This document shows positions 59,867-64,000 of a stretch of 64,000 nucleotides of DNA, in pieces. Positions within the stretch are counted from its first letter, which is position 1. Each line of letters opens with the position of its first letter. Below the pieces are notes generated by a model, which was not told the origin of the DNA, made no database searches, and saw nothing but the letters and a program-made list of their open reading frames with translations. The stretch is from Prochlorococcus marinus bv. HNLC1 (lineage in GTDB: Bacteria > Cyanobacteriota > Cyanobacteriia > PCC-6307 > Cyanobiaceae): assembly GCA_000218705.1 (NCBI GenBank), contig GL947594.1, forward strand, positions 709,876 through 773,875, in the 5' to 3' direction. The position numbers and the translations under genes are program-made.

Positions 59867-61014
59867 TTAAATCTTATTTTTCCTTATTATTACTATAGGA
59901 GTTTTTTGATCATCATTACCCGCTGGATTGGTTGTTAAATTTCTCTCTAAGATTTTTAGGTTTGACTTATTAGATGTCTCTAGTATTTTTACTTTACCTA
60001 AATCATTGACATCAGCAATAGCTACATCTACTCCAAGTATTTTCGAAACATCATCACAAAAACGTTTTGTATTAATAGGACCCATCACTATAGATTTATC
60101 ATATGGGAATGTAGTTCCGCTTATATCATCAATTAATGCAGATTCCTTACCAGTAAGCCTATAAAAGATTCCCTTAATTCCAATAAATTTAAAAATAATT
60201 CCAATAGTTAAAGCGTAAATTATTCTTGTTATTCCTATCTTGTTTATGAGAATTTGCATTCCACAAGCTGTTGCCAAACTACTTGTAGGATGAAAAAAAT
60301 AACATAATAACTTTGAATAAATGAGTATCTAATATTAATAGGATTAATATATCTTCCCTGCATTATTGCTAGAGGTGTTTCTCCAATAATTAAATAATCC
60401 CCTTTTTTTACTATATCCTTGCAATAATCTGAAATTGTTTTTACTGGTTCATCAAAAATGCCTAGAATTTCTGTTTTTACAGCTATAGTCGTGTAATTTT
60501 TATTATTTCCAGGTATATTGATTAATTTTTTAGCCTTATAAATTGTGTTATTTTTCCTTAAAAGAAAGCAATTTTGTTTTCTAATAAAACCAAAGTGTCC
60601 ATAATTTGACCAATTTATCTTTAACCAAATACTTTTATTTTCAATTAATTCATCTCTAGCATTAGCTTTTAAATAAACTTTTACAAATGAGTTAGACTTA
60701 ATAATTATCGTTTTCCAATAGTTTTTTAGATTTTGTTTCATTTCTCCATCATCAATAACTAATTCTTTTTTATAAGGAAGATTAATTAAATTTCCATCAT
60801 CTAAACCATTTAATTCAATATCTAAATCTGGAACCATAGTCTCTTTATTATTACTTTGATTAATTATTTTAAATTCAAATAAAACTTCTTTGGAATTAAT
60901 TTTATATTTTTGTGGAATTATTTCTAATTTTGATTTAGGAAAATAGATAATTATTAAATCAATAATTAATAAAATGATTGTTGAAATAATAATTAAATAA
61001 ATAATAAAAAACAT
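59867..61014 (-). CDS. CofE-like (F420-0:gamma-glutamyl ligase family) membrane protein, frameshifted
   Basis: Two frames form one protein of about 382 residues. An N-terminal membrane segment (FIIYLIIISTIILLIIDL) precedes a polar region and a CofE-like domain: TIAVKTEILGIFDEPVKTI, GDYLIIGETPLAIMQGRYI, then in the next frame HPTSSLATACGMQILINKIG, SALIDDISGTTFPY and GVDVAIADVNDLG. The break is in an A7 run on the + strand at 60293-60299; one base more restores YYVIFFHPTSSL. CofE adds glutamate to F420, which Prochlorococcus is not known to make, so the true substrate is unknown. Confidence 0.82.
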
Positions 61015-61024
61015 TTTTTAAATT

Positions 61025-61573
61025 TCAATCTATATTTGACTTATCTTTTTTAGAAATAATACTATTATATTCATTAAAACTTTCAACAGAAAATGAAGTA
61101 TCTTCTATATCTATCCCTTTGATTTCGCCAATAATTTTATTAATTTCATCTATATCAATAAGACCATTTTTATCGTATTTTATATTACCTTCACCATCTA
61201 TTAAAACTGTTTGAGGTATATAACCATTCCAGTAATAACCTTCTTCTTTTTTATTTTTAAATTCCTTTCCTTGTAATTCATCAGTTGTTAATGCAATTAT
61301 ATCAATGTTATTTCTCCAAATAAGATCAAGACCTGAAATTATTGGTACTACTGCTTTACTATCTGCACTATCGTCCAAATAAAAAAACAATATAGATATC
61401 CTTTCGTTTTCAATTGACTCTTTTAAAGAGGTTTGAGGTGGAACTATTGATCCATTTCCAGCATAAATTGGAAAAATATTTCCATCGTAACTATCAGTTG
61501 TTCTTGAAGCATTTACAGGACTATTTAAAAAAAATAAAATAGATATTAATAAAAGAGATTTAATAAAGTTCAT
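61025..61573 (-). CDS. Thylakoid photosystem I accumulation factor, thioredoxin-like (182 aa)
   Basis: An N-terminal signal peptide (FIKSLLLISILFFLNSPVNA, residues 3-22) precedes a thioredoxin-like fold: DGNIFPIYAGNGSIVPPQ, ISILFFYLDDSADSKAVVP (the active-site CxxC place is occupied by DSAD), IPQTVLIDGEGNIKYD. The pattern matches cyanobacterial proteins annotated as thylakoid PSI accumulation factor. It would act in the lumen without redox cysteines, perhaps as a chaperone for PSI assembly. Confidence 0.8.
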   Translation of the reverse strand: MNFIKSLLLISILFFLNSPVNASRTTDSYDGNIFPIYAGNGSIVPPQTSLKESIENERISILFFYLDDSADSKAVVPIISGLDLIWRNNIDIIALTTDELQGKEFKNKKEEGYYWNGYIPQTVLIDGEGNIKYDKNGLIDIDEINKIIGEIKGIDIEDTSFSVESFNEYNSIISKKDKSNID

Positions 61574-61593
61574 TTGATAAGGATACCAAAAAT

Positions 61594-63219
61594 TTAAATA
61601 GATTTTGACCTACCTAATCCTTGTAATATGCCTTTACCTACTAAACCAATAGCTTTGCCAACAACTTTTGTAAGTATAGTTACGAAAATATTACCAATAT
61701 ACTTAATAGCAATTTCTAATTGGGGAGAAATTGCGTCCCTAATTTCTACTAATAAAGTAATCTGTTTTTGCAACCATGTTAATTTGTCTATATCTTTTTC
61801 TCTATTCTCATTTTTAAAATATCTAATAAAATTATTATCAACAATATCTATATATTCTCTTTTGCTTTCATATAAATATACAGGCATATAAAAATTATTA
61901 TGCCATCGATCGTAGTTATTTATATTATTTCTAAATCTTTCAAAATTTCTAGTTGATTGTAGTTTTGGATTTATAAATAAGTTTCTTAACTCAGGCCAGC
62001 CGGAACAATAATTAAAAATATCAGCTGCCATTAAATTTGAAGTTCTTAAAACCCAATTTGAAATAATTGATTCAAAAGTCTTAAATGACTCAGTTTCATA
62101 AAGTGGCAAAATTTTTCCATTATGATAAAGAGGTTCATTCTTAATGATTGGTTCAATAATAGTAAAAATATCATGTGATTCAAAATCATCAACATTAGTC
62201 ATGTTTTCAAATTGACTAAATATAAAATCATTTATAGAGATTAAAACCCCGTTCTTTTTTATTCTTGTATAACTATCAATAATATTTAACAATGTATTTT
62301 TCTTAAGTTGATATATTAAATCATCTAAATTTTCCTTATATTCCTCATCAGAATAATTTTCTTTAATATTTTTAACAAGATTATTAAGTTCATTTAAGGT
62401 ATTAAAAATAGATCTAGAAATAAATTCTTTTTTTAAGCCTGAAATTATAAGCGTAGATTTATTCAAGCAAAGCTCAATTGAATTATTAGTATATTTTTCA
62501 ATAAGTCTATTGAAAATTAAATCCCATATTTCGAGATTATTCTTTTCTTTGATAAAAACAGTATCTTGGTCTATTTGTTCTTCGTAGCCTAAATTATCTC
62601 TAATAGTTTCATCTATATTCATATCTAATGAGTTACCCCATAAAAATATTAATAGAGACTTGGCAGTAATAAGTTCTCTTAATCTACCTTTGAGAATAAA
62701 TTTATAAATATTAGGAGTTAAGTCTTTATTGAGATATTTAATAATAGTATTTATTTCATGATCTATTTGTTTAAGACCTGAAGAAAGAATTTTTTGATTG
62801 AAAGAAAGCTTTTTAGGTTTTTTATTAACTATTTTTTTATTGTCAATATCAAAAACCCTACCGCCATTAAGAATTGTATTTATAGATTTGAGAACTTTAT
62901 CTGCGTTTGGATTCAAAAGTAAACCTTCACTAGTTAAGTAAGGTAGATATTTTCCTTCCTCAAAAAATTTACCAGTAAATATTATTAAAATACTTGTATC
63001 TATATATTTTTCTTTTAATTTTATTAACTCTAATCTTATTAAATCCTCTGACTGATAATTTAAAATATTCCAAATTATTAAATCAGGAATAAATTTATCA
63101 TTTGAGGGATCTAGTGAAACTTTTAAATCATTATCTAATGAAGTTAATTTCAAAGATAATGACTCAGCTAATAAACTTGGAGCAATTATTAGTATAGATT
63201 TTTCTTTAGTTATTGACAC
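61594..63219 (-). CDS. DUF3685 protein with receiver-like N-terminal domain (541 aa)
   Basis: Residues 1-130 have the strand/helix pattern of a response-regulator receiver (SILIIAPSLLAESLSLKL, PDLIIWNIL, SILIIFTGKF, LLNPNADKVLKSI), but the phospho-acceptor Asp is not evident: the site reads DLIIWN. The rest is the DUF3685 region, helical and polar (e.g. NLMAADIFNYCSGWPELRN), ending with a hydrophobic/Gly-rich C-terminus (VVGKAIGLVGKGILQGLG) that may touch the membrane. Function unknown; probably related to photosynthesis by phylogenetic restriction (inference). Confidence 0.8.
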   Translation of the reverse strand: MSITKEKSILIIAPSLLAESLSLKLTSLDNDLKVSLDPSNDKFIPDLIIWNILNYQSEDLIRLELIKLKEKYIDTSILIIFTGKFFEEGKYLPYLTSEGLLLNPNADKVLKSINTILNGGRVFDIDNKKIVNKKPKKLSFNQKILSSGLKQIDHEINTIIKYLNKDLTPNIYKFILKGRLRELITAKSLLIFLWGNSLDMNIDETIRDNLGYEEQIDQDTVFIKEKNNLEIWDLIFNRLIEKYTNNSIELCLNKSTLIISGLKKEFISRSIFNTLNELNNLVKNIKENYSDEEYKENLDDLIYQLKKNTLLNIIDSYTRIKKNGVLISINDFIFSQFENMTNVDDFESHDIFTIIEPIIKNEPLYHNGKILPLYETESFKTFESIISNWVLRTSNLMAADIFNYCSGWPELRNLFINPKLQSTRNFERFRNNINNYDRWHNNFYMPVYLYESKREYIDIVDNNFIRYFKNENREKDIDKLTWLQKQITLLVEIRDAISPQLEIAIKYIGNIFVTILTKVVGKAIGLVGKGILQGLGRSKSI

Positions 63220-63294
63220 TTAAAATATAATATATATTTTAAATTAACTAATATATTTATTAAATTCCAGTCTTTATATTAAATTTCTAAATAA

Positions 63295-64000
63295 TTATGC
63301 ATATATATCATTATTATTTGGAAAATCTCCTAATCTCTTTGATGAGAGAATATCTTGAGCTTCTTTAATTGTAAATTTATTTTCATAAAGAGCCTTCCCT
63401 ACTATTACACCATCAAGACCTTCATTCTCATATTTTGTCAAAGAAAGTAGGTCTGATAATGAACCAATACCTCCAGAAGCAATTACAGGAATATTTGTAT
63501 TATTTAGAATATCTTCAATAAAAGACTCATTTGGCCCATTAAGAGTACCATCTGTACTAATATCTGTAACAATAAAATTTGAAATTTCTAAATCTGAAAA
63601 TTCTTTTATTAATTCAGTTGCTTTAATATCTGATTGCTTTAGCCAACCTCTAGTACTTACTTTACCTTGATTTGCATCTATTCCGATTATTATCTTATTT
63701 GGAAATTTAAAAGTCAAATCTTTTACTAATTTTTTATCCTCAATGGCCGAGGTACCCATAATTACTTTGTCAATACCGTAAGAAAATAATTGTTCTATTC
63801 TTTCCAGAGATCTTATGCCCCCTCCAATTTGTATTGGAATTTTAATATTCCTTGCAATGGATATTATTGATTCATCATTAGAAGCATAACCAGTTCGCGC
63901 CGCATCTAAATCAACTATGTGTAAAGATTTAGCACCATCTTTTTCCCATAATTTTGCTTGGACTTTTGGTTCATTGATAAATTCTTTAGATTTATTAAAA
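63295..64000 (-). CDS. hisA: HisA, phosphoribosylformimino-AICAR phosphate isomerase (partial, cut by right edge)
   Basis: The frame is open from 64000 down to the stop at 63295, about 234 residues; the N-terminus lies outside the window. Seen are LHIVDLDAARTG (catalytic Asp region), IQIGGGIRSLERIEQL, GIDANQGKVSTRGW, VTDISTDGTLNGPN (second catalytic Asp) and IPVIASGGIGSL. It is a TIM barrel in histidine synthesis. HisF is related, but the AARTG and TDGT contexts favour HisA. Confidence 0.92.
   Translation of the reverse strand, partial: FNKSKEFINEPKVQAKLWEKDGAKSLHIVDLDAARTGYASNDESIISIARNIKIPIQIGGGIRSLERIEQLFSYGIDKVIMGTSAIEDKKLVKDLTFKFPNKIIIGIDANQGKVSTRGWLKQSDIKATELIKEFSDLEISNFIVTDISTDGTLNGPNESFIEDILNNTNIPVIASGGIGSLSDLLSLTKYENEGLDGVIVGKALYENKFTIKEAQDILSSKRLGDFPNNNDIYA

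Noticed and set aside
1-64000. tRNA, rRNA, CRISPR, insertion sequence or prophage
   Set aside because: No T-loop/anticodon pattern, regularly spaced repeats, transposase or phage protein was seen.

Overview
The window looks like a piece of a high-light-type Prochlorococcus genome (or a very close marine picocyanobacterium). It is AT-rich throughout and gene-dense, with many TTG and GTG starts. It carries cyanobacterial markers: petN, thf1/psb29, pcyA, chlP, sipA, ccsA, ferredoxin sulfite reductase, and many short proteins typical of picocyanobacteria. I saw no rRNA, tRNA, transposase, integrase, phage gene or CRISPR array. No stretch longer than about 300 bases lacks a gene. I did not find an unknown multi-gene system; the most interesting parts are listed as findings.

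Layout. Bases 1-9.2 kb hold mostly small, poorly known genes: a metallo-beta-lactamase exonuclease cut by the left edge, a stand-alone IF2_N-like protein, a DUF2130 coiled-coil protein, a photolyase-like flavoprotein, a lipoprotein, DUF2103 and petN. Bases 9.2-19 kb hold thf1, clpP, ftsH, sipA, two M16 peptidase-like genes, pcyA and a DevBCA-type export operon. Bases 19-32 kb hold a glycosyltransferase, rpsB-tsf, recG, a D-Ala-D-Ala dipeptidase, sulfite reductase, glyS, chlP and a D,D-carboxypeptidase. Bases 32-50.5 kb hold typA, lptB, ccsA, a block for central carbon flow (rpe, glpX, glgC, gnd, pgl, with hemA among them), ilvD, a UPRTase-like protein, a CobW GTPase, purS-purQ and class I fba. 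Bases 50.6-64 kb are one long minus-strand run: hisA (cut by the right edge), DUF3685, a PSI accumulation factor, a CofE-like protein, ruvX, DUF3727, yqeG, proB, lpxD, leuB, prk, accD and an oxidoreductase.

How the genes fit together. Calvin-cycle enzymes (prk, fba, glpX, rpe), the oxidative pentose phosphate enzymes that oppose them (gnd, pgl) and glycogen synthesis (glgC) lie within about 18 kb. Tetrapyrrole and photosynthesis functions (hemA, chlP, pcyA, petN, thf1, the PSI factor) are spread along the window. Protein turnover (clpP next to ftsH), translation (rpsB, tsf, glyS, typA) and envelope functions (lptB, lpxD, two D-Ala-D-Ala peptidases) make up most of the rest.

Sequence quality. 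At least a dozen genes, including essential ones (rpsB, ftsH, glyS), are split by single-base insertions or deletions, mostly in short homopolymers, and glyS also has one in-frame stop. Most lie between 7.5 and 32 kb. I read them as sequencing or assembly errors rather than true pseudogenes, and I annotate each as one gene across the break. The leader of rpsB contains interlocking inverted repeats (a possible pseudoknot) that look like a genuine cis-regulatory RNA.
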